A stretch of 64,000 nucleotides of DNA from DAHVFY01 sp040388665 (GCA_040388665.1 JAZKBL010000012.1:1-64000), one strand, 5' to 3'; positions 34,522 through 43,863 are shown, counted from the first letter of the stretch. The notes: a model not told the origin generated them from the sequence alone. Numbers and translations: made by a program.

Positions 34522-35670
34522 ATGAAACACATAAAGCTTGCACTTGCATCCACATTTCTCTCAAGCCTTCTTATGAATGGTTTGTTTGCGGAAACTGCAC
34601 AAGATCCCATCAATCAAATTTCTGAAACTAACCTTCGCGACGAACTTCAGCCAAGAAGTGCAAGCGATTCTGTTTTCAAAGGCTTTACCATTGATGGAAG
34701 TTTTTTATATTGGAATGCAAAAGTGGACGGTTACGCCTTTGCAGACAAAGTTAAACTTAGCGGGATTTCAGAAGGTGTACCCACGTCTATCAAAGGAAAT
34801 CTTGAAGTTGAATCCCCTTCATTTGACACTTGGGATCCTGGATTCCAAGTAGGCCTTGGCTACATCTTTGCTGCGAGACAGCAATGGCACACACGTTTAT
34901 CCTGGACCCGTTTTGATACAAGTAACAGCAAATCTGTAAAAACAGACCCTGAAGATCTCTTTATAAAACATATATTTCCTACGCTATCTCCCTACCTAAC
35001 AGGTCCTATTGCTGATAAGGCTTCTGCAAAACTTGACCTAAATTTTAACACTCTTGATTGGGAATTAGGCCGGCAATTTTTTATTGGCAAGTGGCTAGCT
35101 TTCAACCCAAAAATGGGACTTCGAGCAGCTTGGATCAATCAGGATTTCAAAGTGAAATATCACTCTTATTTTCCAACAAATGATACTATTCTCTCAGAGA
35201 ACACCTCATTTAAAGCAAATCAAGATTTTAAAGGAATTGGCCTAAAAATTGGCTCAGATGTCGAATTCTATATCACTAAGTCCTGGTCTATCTTAGGTAA
35301 TTTATCAACCTCTATCCTTGCAGGCAGCATAGACACCAAATCAAAAATAAAAGGTCTTCTTGTTATCGATGTAGGACCTGAATCGTTTACTATTCCAGAG
35401 ACAATAACCATTAAAGATTCTGCTAACAAACTCCGTTCTAATCTTGAAGGACAGCTTGGGATACAGTGGCAAACATTCTTCTATGATAACAAATACCGCT
35501 TTGGATGTTCAGCCCTCTACTCTTTTGCTTATTGGTTCAGCCAAAACAATATGCGCGACGAACTTATCACCTTCAATCCAAATTTATCGCAGCCTTTAAT
35601 TCAAGAATCTGTACAAAATGGAGATCTGCAAATTCAAGGCCTAAACATCAAATTCGAATTCGACTTCTAA
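34522..35670 (+). CDS. MOMP-like outer membrane beta-barrel porin
   Basis: 382 residues behind AAAGGAG (34508-34514). A signal peptide (1-22, ending LFAET) precedes a barrel. The start GSFLYWNAKVDGYAFADKV and the later WDPGFQVGLGYIF and WELGRQFFIGKW are typical of the MOMP-like/Lpg1974-type porins found in many copies in chlamydia-related bacteria. The last residue is Phe (FEFDF), the usual outer membrane assembly signal. It would form a general diffusion pore and surface antigen. Strands alternate polar and hydrophobic residues throughout, with no internal membrane helices. Confidence 0.82.
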   Translation: MKHIKLALASTFLSSLLMNGLFAETAQDPINQISETNLRDELQPRSASDSVFKGFTIDGSFLYWNAKVDGYAFADKVKLSGISEGVPTSIKGNLEVESPSFDTWDPGFQVGLGYIFAARQQWHTRLSWTRFDTSNSKSVKTDPEDLFIKHIFPTLSPYLTGPIADKASAKLDLNFNTLDWELGRQFFIGKWLAFNPKMGLRAAWINQDFKVKYHSYFPTNDTILSENTSFKANQDFKGIGLKIGSDVEFYITKSWSILGNLSTSILAGSIDTKSKIKGLLVIDVGPESFTIPETITIKDSANKLRSNLEGQLGIQWQTFFYDNKYRFGCSALYSFAYWFSQNNMRDELITFNPNLSQPLIQESVQNGDLQIQGLNIKFEFDF

Positions 35671-35686
35671 ACCACTCGCTAACCAA

Positions 35687-35716
35687 AAAGAAAGAGCCAC
35701 AAGGCTCTTTCTTTCG
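35687..35716 (+). terminator. intrinsic terminator of the porin gene
   Basis: GAAAGAGCC / GGCTCTTTC with an ACAA loop, followed by TTTC. Palindromic A and T flanks could also serve the convergent gene at 35735. Confidence 0.85.
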
Positions 35717-35734
35717 GCTCCTCCAGATCACAAG

Positions 35735-36019
35735 TTACAGAGATTTAAATCTTGGTTGCTCTTTGCCATCTATTGTAACGGTCTCTAAGAACATACTTAA
35801 AGGGCGCACCCATATTCCCCTTTCACCATATAAACATTGATACACAACAAGCTCTTCAAGCGTCTCGCTGTGGCGTGCAACGGCTAGGACCTTATAGAAT
35901 TGGCCTTTATAATGTTCATAAATCCCATTGATATTAATAGACTGAGCGGTCTCTGAGTAATGCTGGTAGATTCCTTCTATATTAAGCATCTGAGCTGCAT
36001 CTGAAAAGGGAGCTAACAT
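35735..36019 (-). CDS. DUF1653 family protein
   Basis: 94 residues behind AAGGAG. The family signature is NGIYEHYKGQFYKVLAVARHSET, then VVYQCLYGERGIWVRPLSMF. DUF1653 proteins are usually about 70 residues; this one has 20 extra at the N-terminus that partly repeat the motif (NIEGIYQHYSETAQS, then NINGIYEHYKG), suggesting an internal duplication. Function is unknown. It is downstream of radC but separated by a long fold-back element. Confidence 0.82.
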   Translation of the reverse strand: MLAPFSDAAQMLNIEGIYQHYSETAQSININGIYEHYKGQFYKVLAVARHSETLEELVVYQCLYGERGIWVRPLSMFLETVTIDGKEQPRFKSL

Positions 36020-36039
36020 AAATTCTTCTCCTTAAAATT

Positions 36040-36212
36040 AATAACCTGAGTTTTGGGTTTAGTTTATAGAGGATTATTGCAGATTTTGGGACGATTTTCA
36101 AAGATTTTTGCGAGTTCAATAGCCGAAGGTGCCTATGGACTCGCAAAAATCTTTAAAAAGCGCCCGAAAGATGCAGTAAGGCTCTATGAAATAAACCCAA
36201 ACTCAGGTTAAT
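36040..36212. repeat. 173-base fold-back element (long imperfect inverted repeat)
   Basis: The left arm (36040-36123) and the reverse of the right arm (36128-36212) match at about 80% by eye, with blocks AACCTGAG, TTTGGGTTTA, ATAGAG, and AAGATTTTTGCGAGT identical. Many mismatches are T/C changes that still allow G-U pairs. The apex is CCGAAGG. The whole stretch would fold into one long hairpin. The right end overlaps the radC stop codon. It could be a MITE-like element, a structured RNA or a strong transcription barrier. No other copy was seen in the window. Confidence 0.75.
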
Positions 36213-36903
36213 AAGCTGGTTGTTTACTGAGGTATCCTAAATCACGCATCGAAGCAAAAGAGCGTGCTCCAACGACGAGATGATCTGCGAGACCGATACC
36301 AAGAATATAGCTTGACTGAGCTAAAAGGCGCGTGAGCTCAATGTCTGCTTTTGAAGGGGTCGGATCGCCACTTGGGTGGTTATGCGCTATGATCACATCA
36401 TGGGCTTTATGTCGAATTGCAGGATAGAATACCTCACGTGGATGAATGAGCACTTCAGAAAGAGTCCCGACCGACACCGTTTCATAATGGATTAACTGTC
36501 TTTTTACATTGCGCAGAATAACAAGGAGCATCTCTTGTTTCTGGTGGGAAAGCTCGCCGCTTGCCAAATCAAACGCCGCTTGAGATGTTTTAATGAAAAT
36601 CTTACCATTCATATTTATCTTGCGACTCTTGAGCGCAATCCCAAAAACTGCTTGTAAAAGAATCGCTTTTGTTTTACCAATTCCCTTAATTTCAGAAAGT
36701 TCCTCTACGGAGGCCTCCAAAAGACCATTTAATCCTTGAAAACGCATGAGAAGCTCATCAGCTAGCTGTAATACGTTTTTACCTTTAGTCCCCGTGCCGA
36801 GAACAATGGCAAGAAGCTCTGAAAGAGACAATGCTTCGATACCAAAATGTAAAAGCCTTTCACGAGGACGCTCATCTTGCGGTAAATTACAAAGACTTGT
36901 CAC
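36208..36903 (-). CDS. radC: RadC family JAB-domain protein
   Basis: 231 residues with GTG start at 36903 behind GGAGAAG, overlapping hflX by 17 bases. An N-terminal helix-hairpin-helix region (LSEIKGIGKTKAILLQAVF, about 68-87) is followed by the JAB/MPN metal motif AHNHPSGDPTPSKAD (about 173-187). Despite the name, a role in DNA repair is not established for RadC, and biochemical function is unknown. Chlamydia also keeps a radC homolog. The stop codon is in the fold-back element. Confidence 0.93.
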   Translation of the reverse strand: MTSLCNLPQDERPRERLLHFGIEALSLSELLAIVLGTGTKGKNVLQLADELLMRFQGLNGLLEASVEELSEIKGIGKTKAILLQAVFGIALKSRKINMNGKIFIKTSQAAFDLASGELSHQKQEMLLVILRNVKRQLIHYETVSVGTLSEVLIHPREVFYPAIRHKAHDVIIAHNHPSGDPTPSKADIELTRLLAQSSYILGIGLADHLVVGARSFASMRDLGYLSKQPAY

Positions 36904-38200
36904 AGGGTTCTTCTCCGTGAATGATAAACGGCAAAATTTTATGTTCCAAAGATCTTGGAATTTCTACATGAAGAAGCACATCATTTTCTTCATAATCAGA
37001 AGAAATCACTCTTCCCTCTCTCATGATTAAACTCACAAGATCGTAGTGACTTTGCGGGATGCGTAAATTTACTATTTTACGCAAATTAGAAATCTCTTGA
37101 GTCATGATCTCAAGAAGATCATCAAACCCTGTTCCATTTGTCGCAGAGATCGCAACAGTCTTCGGATATTTAATCCTGAATTTATGAATCAAAGCAGGGT
37201 TCGAGCATTTATCAATTTTATTAAGAACAGTAATGATCGGCTGATGAGTTGCTCCCAGTTCTTTTATTACTTCATAAGTGGCCTCTGCTTGAGCTTCGGC
37301 CATAGGATGGCTGACATCAATTAAGTGAAGGAGAATATCTGTATGGATCGCCTCTTCAAGAGTACTCTTAAAGGCAGCAACAAGAGTATGAGGAATCTTA
37401 CGAATAAAGCCGACCGTATCAATTAGAAGAACTTCTTGCTTATTAGGTAAATGGTATTTACGTGTTGTTGTATCAAGTGTTGCAAAAAGCTTATCTTCAA
37501 CGAGCACCTGTGCGTGTGTCAGCGCATTTAAAAGTGTGGATTTACCGGCATTTGTATAACCAATAATTGCAAAAGTAGGGATCCCAGAGCGTATCCGCGC
37601 ACGTCTTTGCGTATCTCGGTGCATCCGGACCTCTTCCAACTCTTTTTCCAACCGATCTAAACGCACTTTAAGAAGGCGTTTATCAATCTCAATCTGTTTT
37701 TCGCCCTCACCCTTCAGATAAGCGCCGCCACCTGCGCTTTGGCGTGAAAGATGGGTCCACAGTCTTTTTAATCTAGGAAATTGATAACGCACCTTTGCAA
37801 GTTCGATCTGTAAACGTGCTTCTTTTGTTTGAGCACGTTTGGCAAACACCTCAAGAATGAGCTCTGTACGGTCAATCACTGGGCGCTTAAATAACTCTTC
37901 AAGATTGCGCTGCTGATGCGGCGATATCTCATCATCAAAGATGACAACATCCGCTTCTAGAAGCATTAACTCCTGAATCTTACCCTTCCCGAGATACGTT
38001 GCAGCATCAAATTTTTTAATAGGGCATGGAATCTTATGAACAACTTGTAGTCCAAAAGTAGTGCACAAGTTTTCTAACTCATCTAAAGAGTCTTCGCTTG
38101 CCTTTTTTGCTGCAGTTGAACGGTAAATAGAAACAAGAAGCGCTGTTTTTAAGTCGTCAAGTTCTCTATATTCTTTATGTACTACATCCTGCTTATTCAA
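36887..38200 (-). CDS. hflX: ribosome-associated GTPase HflX
   Basis: 437 residues. The N-terminal HflX domain contains YLGKGKIQEL and VIFDDEISPHQQRNLEE. A coiled region with LSRQSAGGGAYLKGEGEKQIE follows. The GTPase core has G1 GYTNAGKST, G3 DTVGFIRKIPHTLV and G4 NKID. HflX splits stalled or heat-damaged ribosomes. It overlaps the upstream PhnP-like gene by 4 bases and the downstream radC by 17, forming a tight operon. Chlamydia has hflX next to phnP too (CT379, CT380). Confidence 0.95.
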   Translation of the reverse strand: MNKQDVVHKEYRELDDLKTALLVSIYRSTAAKKASEDSLDELENLCTTFGLQVVHKIPCPIKKFDAATYLGKGKIQELMLLEADVVIFDDEISPHQQRNLEELFKRPVIDRTELILEVFAKRAQTKEARLQIELAKVRYQFPRLKRLWTHLSRQSAGGGAYLKGEGEKQIEIDKRLLKVRLDRLEKELEEVRMHRDTQRRARIRSGIPTFAIIGYTNAGKSTLLNALTHAQVLVEDKLFATLDTTTRKYHLPNKQEVLLIDTVGFIRKIPHTLVAAFKSTLEEAIHTDILLHLIDVSHPMAEAQAEATYEVIKELGATHQPIITVLNKIDKCSNPALIHKFRIKYPKTVAISATNGTGFDDLLEIMTQEISNLRKIVNLRIPQSHYDLVSLIMREGRVISSDYEENDVLLHVEIPRSLEHKILPFIIHGEEPCDKSL

Positions 38201-38958
38201 AATTCGATCTCCAATCCATCGTAACTTAAACTTATGTCACTGGGCAGTTCCTGATTTACCTTATCATGCTCCAGATCATGCGCAAGGTGCGTGAGCCACG
38301 TTTTCTTTGCTTTAATACTTCGAGCAAAATTTACCGCTTCATTCAAGCTAAAATGAACCTCTGTCGGCGTATAGCGAAGCGCACTTAAAACAAGCGTTTC
38401 TACACCCTCAAGCGCGCGTACCACCTCTTCAGAATACTCGCGAATGTCTGATACATAAGCAAATGTTCCTATGCGGTATCCAGAAACTTTCATCCCCGCT
38501 TGAAAATAACTCATGTACTGAACATCTACCCCTTCAAAATCTATCCTTCCAAAATCACTTTTAAGGATCTGAAACTTAAATTTATCCGTAGAATGAGGGT
38601 GCATCAAATAATGATAGCGGATCTGCAGTTCATCATAAGATTCCTGTGAAAGAAGACAGGGAAGTTTTTTCTTTTGAGCGAAAGAAAAAACTCTGAGATC
38701 ATCCAGTCCCCCAATATGATCAAAATGGCAGTGAGTCAAAAGAATGCCGTCTAAGTGTTTAAGATGCGCTCTTAGTGCTTGAGTGCGGAAATCAGGTCCT
38801 GCATCTATCAATAAATGCTTACCAGCCACACTGATAACCCCTGAAGGCCGGAGCCGCTTGTTACGCGGATTTGATGAGCTGCATACGCTACATGTGCATG
38901 CCACGATGGGAATACCAAGCGAGCCTCCTGTACCTAAGAATAAAAATTTACCGTGCAT
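38197..38958 (-). CDS. PhnP-like metallo-beta-lactamase fold hydrolase
   Basis: 253 residues. The MBL metal motif is LTHCHFDHIGGLDDL (about 74-88); further ligands are YVSDIRE and the C-terminal THLAHDLEHD. The N-terminus FLGTGGSLGIPIVACTCSVCSSS with paired Cys is typical of the PhnP/YycJ type of phosphodiesterase. PhnP acts on cyclic phosphates, but there is no phosphonate operon here, so the substrate is open. Same position next to hflX as CT380 of C. trachomatis. Confidence 0.88.
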   Translation of the reverse strand: MHGKFLFLGTGGSLGIPIVACTCSVCSSSNPRNKRLRPSGVISVAGKHLLIDAGPDFRTQALRAHLKHLDGILLTHCHFDHIGGLDDLRVFSFAQKKKLPCLLSQESYDELQIRYHYLMHPHSTDKFKFQILKSDFGRIDFEGVDVQYMSYFQAGMKVSGYRIGTFAYVSDIREYSEEVVRALEGVETLVLSALRYTPTEVHFSLNEAVNFARSIKAKKTWLTHLAHDLEHDKVNQELPSDISLSYDGLEIEF

Positions 38959-38971
38959 ATATCGAAAAATT

Positions 38972-39904
38972 CTAAACGATTGTTGCGTTAATGAGAAGCT
39001 GCTCTTTCAATAATTTCGCAAAATAGGCGTGATAAAGAAGACCGCGTGATCCCATGCCAGTAATGGCGTAACACCTACCATTAATTTTTTCAAGAAGGGG
39101 AATGTAATGACCAATAGGGCTAACACGAACCCCAGCCCTACATTCCAAAACATTAAGTGGACCTAAATGTGGCGCAATAAGATCCACCTTAGGCTGTAAA
39201 TCGGCAAGAGCAGCTTCTAAGTTAGGCTTAAAACTTACAGTATCTCTTTCATATGTAGAGCCTACATAAAAATGATCAGGCGCGCTACCGGTTGCAATAT
39301 AGCCTTTAGCAACAATGCTTCTTTCAAAACGAGCTACCCCTTCCGGAAGCTTACAAACAAGAGCCTGTCCTTTAGTCTTCCCAAGCTTTAAATGCCCACA
39401 TTCTTCAAATCCAAAAATACCAGCACCAACTGTAAGAATAATTTTATCATATCCTTCAAGTTGAGAAAGGCTGTCGATTTGTGTTAAAACAAGCCTTGCG
39501 CCTTTTTCTTGACAATGCTTCCAGAGCCCCTCTAAATAAAGTTCAGGATATATTGTCACTCCGGAAGTGATTAGATAAGTATCTTTCCCTTGGAAAACAA
39601 TATCAGGATAAAGCTTGTCGATAGCGCCAATCCGTAAAATTCCCGACCTATCTGCAACGCTCACTCCTAAAGCCTTCTCAGAAACAGCTACAAGATCAAG
39701 CGTTGCTTGCATTCCTGCATCTGCCATCCAGCTTCTTCTGCCCTGCTCGCCAGGACATGGATGTAAAAGCCCGGCAGCGCATCCAGAAGCGCCTCCACCT
39801 AGACCTTTTGCATCAAAAAGATCAACAGAAACACCCTTAATACCAAGGAGCTCACAGCAAGCGGCAACTCCGCAAAATCCCGCACCAACAACCGCAATTT
39901 TCAT
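38972..39904 (-). CDS. FAD-dependent DAO/MnmC-C-like oxidoreductase
   Basis: 310 residues from the ATG at 39904, which puts the FAD-binding motif KIAVVGAGFCGVAACCEL at the very N-terminus. GGGASGCAAGLLHPCPGEQGR is the second conserved site, and the C-terminus has CRAGVRVSPIGHYIPL and TGMGSRGLLYHAYFAKLL, resembling the DAO domain of MnmC. In C. trachomatis a similar gene (CT375, called D-amino acid dehydrogenase) lies near mdh, hflX and phnP. It may be a tRNA-modifying or amino-acid oxidising enzyme; sequence does not decide. Confidence 0.82.
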   Translation of the reverse strand: MKIAVVGAGFCGVAACCELLGIKGVSVDLFDAKGLGGGASGCAAGLLHPCPGEQGRRSWMADAGMQATLDLVAVSEKALGVSVADRSGILRIGAIDKLYPDIVFQGKDTYLITSGVTIYPELYLEGLWKHCQEKGARLVLTQIDSLSQLEGYDKIILTVGAGIFGFEECGHLKLGKTKGQALVCKLPEGVARFERSIVAKGYIATGSAPDHFYVGSTYERDTVSFKPNLEAALADLQPKVDLIAPHLGPLNVLECRAGVRVSPIGHYIPLLEKINGRCYAITGMGSRGLLYHAYFAKLLKEQLLINATIV

Positions 39905-40001
39905 AGTGAAAGCGAGTATACCTAAAGCTAAGACCAAACTCTACTTTTTAAAGTGTAAATTTTCAACGCAGAGGAGCAAAGGCACGACTTTCAATAATTT
40001 T

Positions 40002-40448
40002 TTATTTCTTTTTTACAGTTTTTGTATTGCCTTGCGAATAAATAACATCCTTGCTTGATCCAAAGATAAATTCTTTAGCTTTAATTCCGCTTTGCTTAAA
40101 AGCGTGCTTGAATTGCTCTACAGAAATGATTTTTTTTCTTGGGAGGACAACTTGAGCTAAAACAGGATGGCCTATTTGAAAAGCAACGCGCACATGATTT
40201 AACCCCTCAGCTCCTTGAATTTCAACACGCCTGGGCGTTCCCGGCCCCTTAACCTTCACATTAGCTCCATTATCGATGTCTATGTAGAAATTAGCTCGTT
40301 GCTCATCTAAAACAAGCGGATTTTTTGATTTGAAAAAATCATCGATTTTTTCTACAAGAACCTCTTGTAATTTGGAATTAGTTCCCTCTACTTTCACACC
40401 TTCTCTTATCTCAAAATTATTTACTGCTTCTAAAGACACCTTAAACAT
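40002..40448 (-). CDS. small protein of unknown function
   Basis: 148 residues from the ATG at 40448, with GGAGGGG directly upstream. No signal peptide or membrane segment. The mix of strands and helices (LQEVLVEKIDDFF, ANFYIDIDNGANVKVKG, VRVAFQIGHPVLAQVVL, VEQFKHAFKQSGIKAKEFIF) suggests one compact domain. The C-terminus is basic. I do not recognise a family. It is divergent from the alpha/beta hydrolase gene. Confidence 0.6.
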   Translation of the reverse strand: MFKVSLEAVNNFEIREGVKVEGTNSKLQEVLVEKIDDFFKSKNPLVLDEQRANFYIDIDNGANVKVKGPGTPRRVEIQGAEGLNHVRVAFQIGHPVLAQVVLPRKKIISVEQFKHAFKQSGIKAKEFIFGSSKDVIYSQGNTKTVKKK

Positions 40449-40464
40449 AACCCCTCCTCTATTT

Positions 40465-40493
40465 AAGACAAGCACCAATTATATACTTGTCTT
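40465..40493. promoter_or_regulatory. inverted repeat in divergent promoter region
   Basis: Perfect 8-base arms AAGACAAG (40465-40472) and CTTGTCTT (40486-40493), centres 21 bases apart, i.e. two helical turns. It lies between the divergent genes starting at 40448 and 40580, a good place for a dimeric repressor. No known regulator site is recognised. Confidence 0.35.
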
Positions 40494-40579
40494 GGAGATT
40501 ATTTCACGATGTAAAAAAATCTCCTAAAATATCCAAAATCTCCGTTATACTCAGCGTTTAACATATTTTGGAGTAGTGT

Positions 40580-41566
40580 ATGTTCAAAAATTGGTACAAA
40601 CTGTTTCTCATTCTAACAATAACATCTTCCTTAAACGCAGGTGACCTTACCTCTCAGGACTGTGCTTATGGACAAATAGCCAATCTTAAAAGGCTGAATT
40701 TATGGTATGAAACCTTCGGTAAACCAACAAATCCTGCACTTTTGCTCATCATGGGAGGATTTAGCCAAGGAATTCTTTGGCCTGTCGAATTTTGTAAACA
40801 ACTTGCAACGGCTGGATTTTATGTGATTCGCTACGATAACCGCGATACAGGTTTTTCAACCCATTTTGATTTCGAACACTCTCCTTATGATTTATTAGAC
40901 ATGTCTCAAGATGCAGTAGATCTATTGGATTTTTTAAAAGTTAAAAATGCTCATATTTTTGGCGTATCGATGGGAGGACCCATTGCAGAGCTTATCGCAG
41001 TTTACTTTCCAGAAAAAGTTCGCACACTTAACTTAATGGCAACGTCTTGCGATTTTTGTCCATTAATCAGATCTCTCTCATCCGTTCCTATTGAAGAAAA
41101 AGATGAAGGTCTCTCAAGTCCCACGAAAGCATATATAACTTCTATCTCTACTTTTTTAAATTTTCCAGCAAATACACTGGAAGAAAAGCTTGAATTAAGA
41201 CTGAACAGTTGGCGTATTTGCAATGGCTCTATTTTTCCTTTAGAAGAGACAAGCCTCCGGAACATCCACATGGAGCATCTTATTCGTTCTCAAAATGTGC
41301 CAAACAATGAAAATCATATTTTAGCTATCAAAAAATCACAAAGTTTAATTCGCTTAGTTCCCTTTCAAGTTAAAGTTCCAACGATCATTTTTCATGGCTC
41401 TGAAGACCCAATTTTTCAACCAGATCACGGCGCTGCACTTGCGCAAGCGATCCCTCATGCCAAATATGTATTTGTAAAGGGCATGGGACATGTGCCAAAT
41501 CCTTATTTTTATGATTTGTTCGTAGATGAACTCTCGAAATTTGCTGGAATCAAAAAGACAAAATAA
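40580..41566 (+). CDS. exported alpha/beta hydrolase (esterase-like)
   Basis: 328 residues behind GGAG. A signal peptide (1-20, ending LNA) is followed by a full alpha/beta hydrolase: oxyanion strand ALLLIMGGFSQG, the RYDNRDTGFS loop, nucleophile Ser130 in GVSMGG, acid in FHGSEDPIF and His in KGMGHVPN. The layout and RYDNRDTG resemble RdmC-like aclacinomycin methylesterases and related lipases. Export suggests activity in the periplasm or on host substrates. It is unrelated to the RHS tips beyond the fold. Confidence 0.88.
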   Translation: MFKNWYKLFLILTITSSLNAGDLTSQDCAYGQIANLKRLNLWYETFGKPTNPALLLIMGGFSQGILWPVEFCKQLATAGFYVIRYDNRDTGFSTHFDFEHSPYDLLDMSQDAVDLLDFLKVKNAHIFGVSMGGPIAELIAVYFPEKVRTLNLMATSCDFCPLIRSLSSVPIEEKDEGLSSPTKAYITSISTFLNFPANTLEEKLELRLNSWRICNGSIFPLEETSLRNIHMEHLIRSQNVPNNENHILAIKKSQSLIRLVPFQVKVPTIIFHGSEDPIFQPDHGAALAQAIPHAKYVFVKGMGHVPNPYFYDLFVDELSKFAGIKKTK

Positions 41567-41614
41567 GGGCACGCACACGAGCAAAGGCAAGGGCGCGATT
41601 TAAAGAAAACTATT

Positions 41615-42772
41615 CTATGCTCTTGGTTTGTAAAGGTATTTGGGGCGGACGATGGGAGTGCCTTTACCGCCGCGCGCTTCAAGCCTTTCATAGACAATCT
41701 GGATGGCGATACCAACGGAACGGCTTAAGCCAAACAAGACTGTAAAATACTCAGGGTAGTGAAACCCGGCAGCTGTTAGAACAATGCCTGAGATCGCATC
41801 AACATTAGGATGGGGGTCTGAAATTTTTGGATTTTCGCTAAGGACTTTAGAGCCCTCGGTACGTAAAAGAAGAGCAATTTTGACTAGTGGATGATCCGGA
41901 TAGTATTTCTTTGCAAACTCATAAAAAGTACTCGCTCTTGGATCTTCAACACGAAGCACCGCATGACCAAAACCAAAAACAAGTTTATTTGCAGCAAGCC
42001 GTTCTCTAAGATGATTTTCAACATCTTTAGCTGTTGCATTTTCTCCTACAGCTTCGAGAACTTCTTTGACAAATACCAGAGAATCCTGGTTCGCCTTTCC
42101 ATGAAGCGGCCCTGCAAGAGCGCACATTGCAGACGCAATAGAACCATACATATCCTCTAAACCAGACGCTACAGCTTTACCAACGAACGTAGAAAGATTT
42201 CCACCGCCATGGTCATAGTGAAGAATGTTGAATAACTTTAAAATACGTGTAAGTTCCTCTTCTTTCTTATTGGGAACCTGCAACATGTAGCTGAAATTTT
42301 CCATGTAGCCAAGATGAGGATTTGGAAGTGGTGTTTCCCCAAAGCCACCGTGATGATTGATCAGTGTTGCAACAAGATGCGGAAGCTTTGCAATTAAATT
42401 AATACAATCTTCTCGATAATCATGAATGCACTCAAACACTCCAAGAACAAGAAGTGCTGCAGGCAAAAGAGCCATCGGATGCCCTTCTTTTGGAAGCGCT
42501 TTAATATATTTAATCGTCTCCAAACTACATGCTGCACGTGTTTTTAAAAGAGCAAAAAAATCATCAACCTCTTGTTTCGTTCCTTTTTTTCCACAATAGA
42601 GTAAGTAAATGACATCTTGAGGTTCTGCAGCGCCAAGCTCTGAAACGGGTTCTCCCACATAAAACAAGCCTTTCTGTGGATCTACGTAAGAAGTGGGACA
42701 GTACCCTATAGGAAAACCACGCAATCCTGTCTCGAGCTGATCTTTTGTAATTTCAAATAACACGTCCGACAT
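41615..42772 (-). CDS. gltA: citrate synthase
   Basis: 385 residues. All three catalytic residues are present: H224 in AGPLHGKANQ, H270 in VFGFGHAVLR and D325 in NVDAISG. Length fits the short dimeric type II-like form. It condenses oxaloacetate and acetyl-CoA to citrate. The usual HADHE segment reads HYDHGGGN (185-192). Chlamydiaceae lack citrate synthase while environmental chlamydiae have it, so this gene helps place the organism. It lies 11 bases downstream of mdh, whose product supplies oxaloacetate. Confidence 0.95.
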   Translation of the reverse strand: MSDVLFEITKDQLETGLRGFPIGYCPTSYVDPQKGLFYVGEPVSELGAAEPQDVIYLLYCGKKGTKQEVDDFFALLKTRAACSLETIKYIKALPKEGHPMALLPAALLVLGVFECIHDYREDCINLIAKLPHLVATLINHHGGFGETPLPNPHLGYMENFSYMLQVPNKKEEELTRILKLFNILHYDHGGGNLSTFVGKAVASGLEDMYGSIASAMCALAGPLHGKANQDSLVFVKEVLEAVGENATAKDVENHLRERLAANKLVFGFGHAVLRVEDPRASTFYEFAKKYYPDHPLVKIALLLRTEGSKVLSENPKISDPHPNVDAISGIVLTAAGFHYPEYFTVLFGLSRSVGIAIQIVYERLEARGGKGTPIVRPKYLYKPRA

Positions 42773-42783
42773 GACTTAACCTT

Positions 42784-43779
42784 TTATAGTAAATTTGCGA
42801 TAAGTTCCCGCTCTTCTAAAAGCTCTTTTTCTGTAGCAACAATTTTCTCTTTTAAAAAATCATCGATGCGAAGCCCTTTAACAATCTCTAATTTTCCATT
42901 CCCTTTGGATCTACAAGGAAAAGAAAAAACAATCCCGTCTTTAATTCCGTAAGGGTTGCCCTCGCTTGCAATCCCCATAGAAAACCACTCATCTGAGGCT
43001 GTTTCAAAAACAAGAGAGCGCATCGCATCCAAGGCTGCATTTGCAGCAGATGCAGCAGATGATTTTCCACGCGCTGCAATCACCGCGGCGCCTCGCTTTT
43101 GCACACCCGGAATAAAAACATCTTGGAGCCACTTTTCATCATGAATCACATCTAGAAGAGATTTGGATTTCATGCGCGCATTCAAAAAATCGGGCACTTG
43201 TGTCGAAGAGTGATTTCCCCAAATCGTCATGTGATCTACATCAACAATGGCAACCCCACCTTTTTTAGCAAGCATCGATACTGCGCGATTCTGATCAAGA
43301 CGCGTCATTGCAAAAAAACGTTTAGAAGAAAGACGTGGTGCATGATGCGCTGCAATTAAACAATTCGTGTTGCATGGATTACCAACGACAAGAACAAGCA
43401 CATCGCGCGCTGCAACTTCGTCTAATGCCTTGCCTTGATTGATAAAAATTTTACCATTATCTAAAAGCAAATCTTTACGCTCCATACCAGGACCTCTTGG
43501 CTTGGCTCCAATCAAAAAAGCATAGTTCACATCTTTAAAAACCTGAAATGGATCGCTTCCGATAACAATTTCTTGAATAAGAGGAAATGCACAATCCTCA
43601 AGTTCCATAAGAACCCCTTTTAAGGATTCTAAAGCCTCCGACACCTCAAGGATATGCAATGCAATAGGTTGATCCTTTCCAAGAAAGTCACCACTTGCGA
43701 TCCGAAAAAGAATGCTGTAGGCAATTTGTCCAGCACCCCCTGTAACCGCAACCCTTTTCACTGCCTTTGGTGTTAACAT
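42784..43779 (-). CDS. mdh: malate dehydrogenase (NAD)
   Basis: 331 residues. The NAD-binding motif is TGGAGQIAYSILFRIASG. Substrate loop arginines are in GAKPRGPGMERKDLL; NPCNTNCL, RLDQNRA and the catalytic histidine in TIWGNHSSTQVPD are conserved. It belongs to the MDH type 2 group, as does chlamydial MdhC (CT376). It oxidises malate to oxaloacetate in the cytosol. Operon with gltA; Chlamydiaceae have only the mdh half of this pair. Confidence 0.96.
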   Translation of the reverse strand: MLTPKAVKRVAVTGGAGQIAYSILFRIASGDFLGKDQPIALHILEVSEALESLKGVLMELEDCAFPLIQEIVIGSDPFQVFKDVNYAFLIGAKPRGPGMERKDLLLDNGKIFINQGKALDEVAARDVLVLVVGNPCNTNCLIAAHHAPRLSSKRFFAMTRLDQNRAVSMLAKKGGVAIVDVDHMTIWGNHSSTQVPDFLNARMKSKSLLDVIHDEKWLQDVFIPGVQKRGAAVIAARGKSSAASAANAALDAMRSLVFETASDEWFSMGIASEGNPYGIKDGIVFSFPCRSKGNGKLEIVKGLRIDDFLKEKIVATEKELLEERELIANLL

Positions 43780-43863
43780 ATCATTTTACCTCTATCCTTT
43801 TTGGCATCAAAACATGAATTGAAATATTGCGCAAGGAGCCGTTATGCTTTATACTCTCAGACT

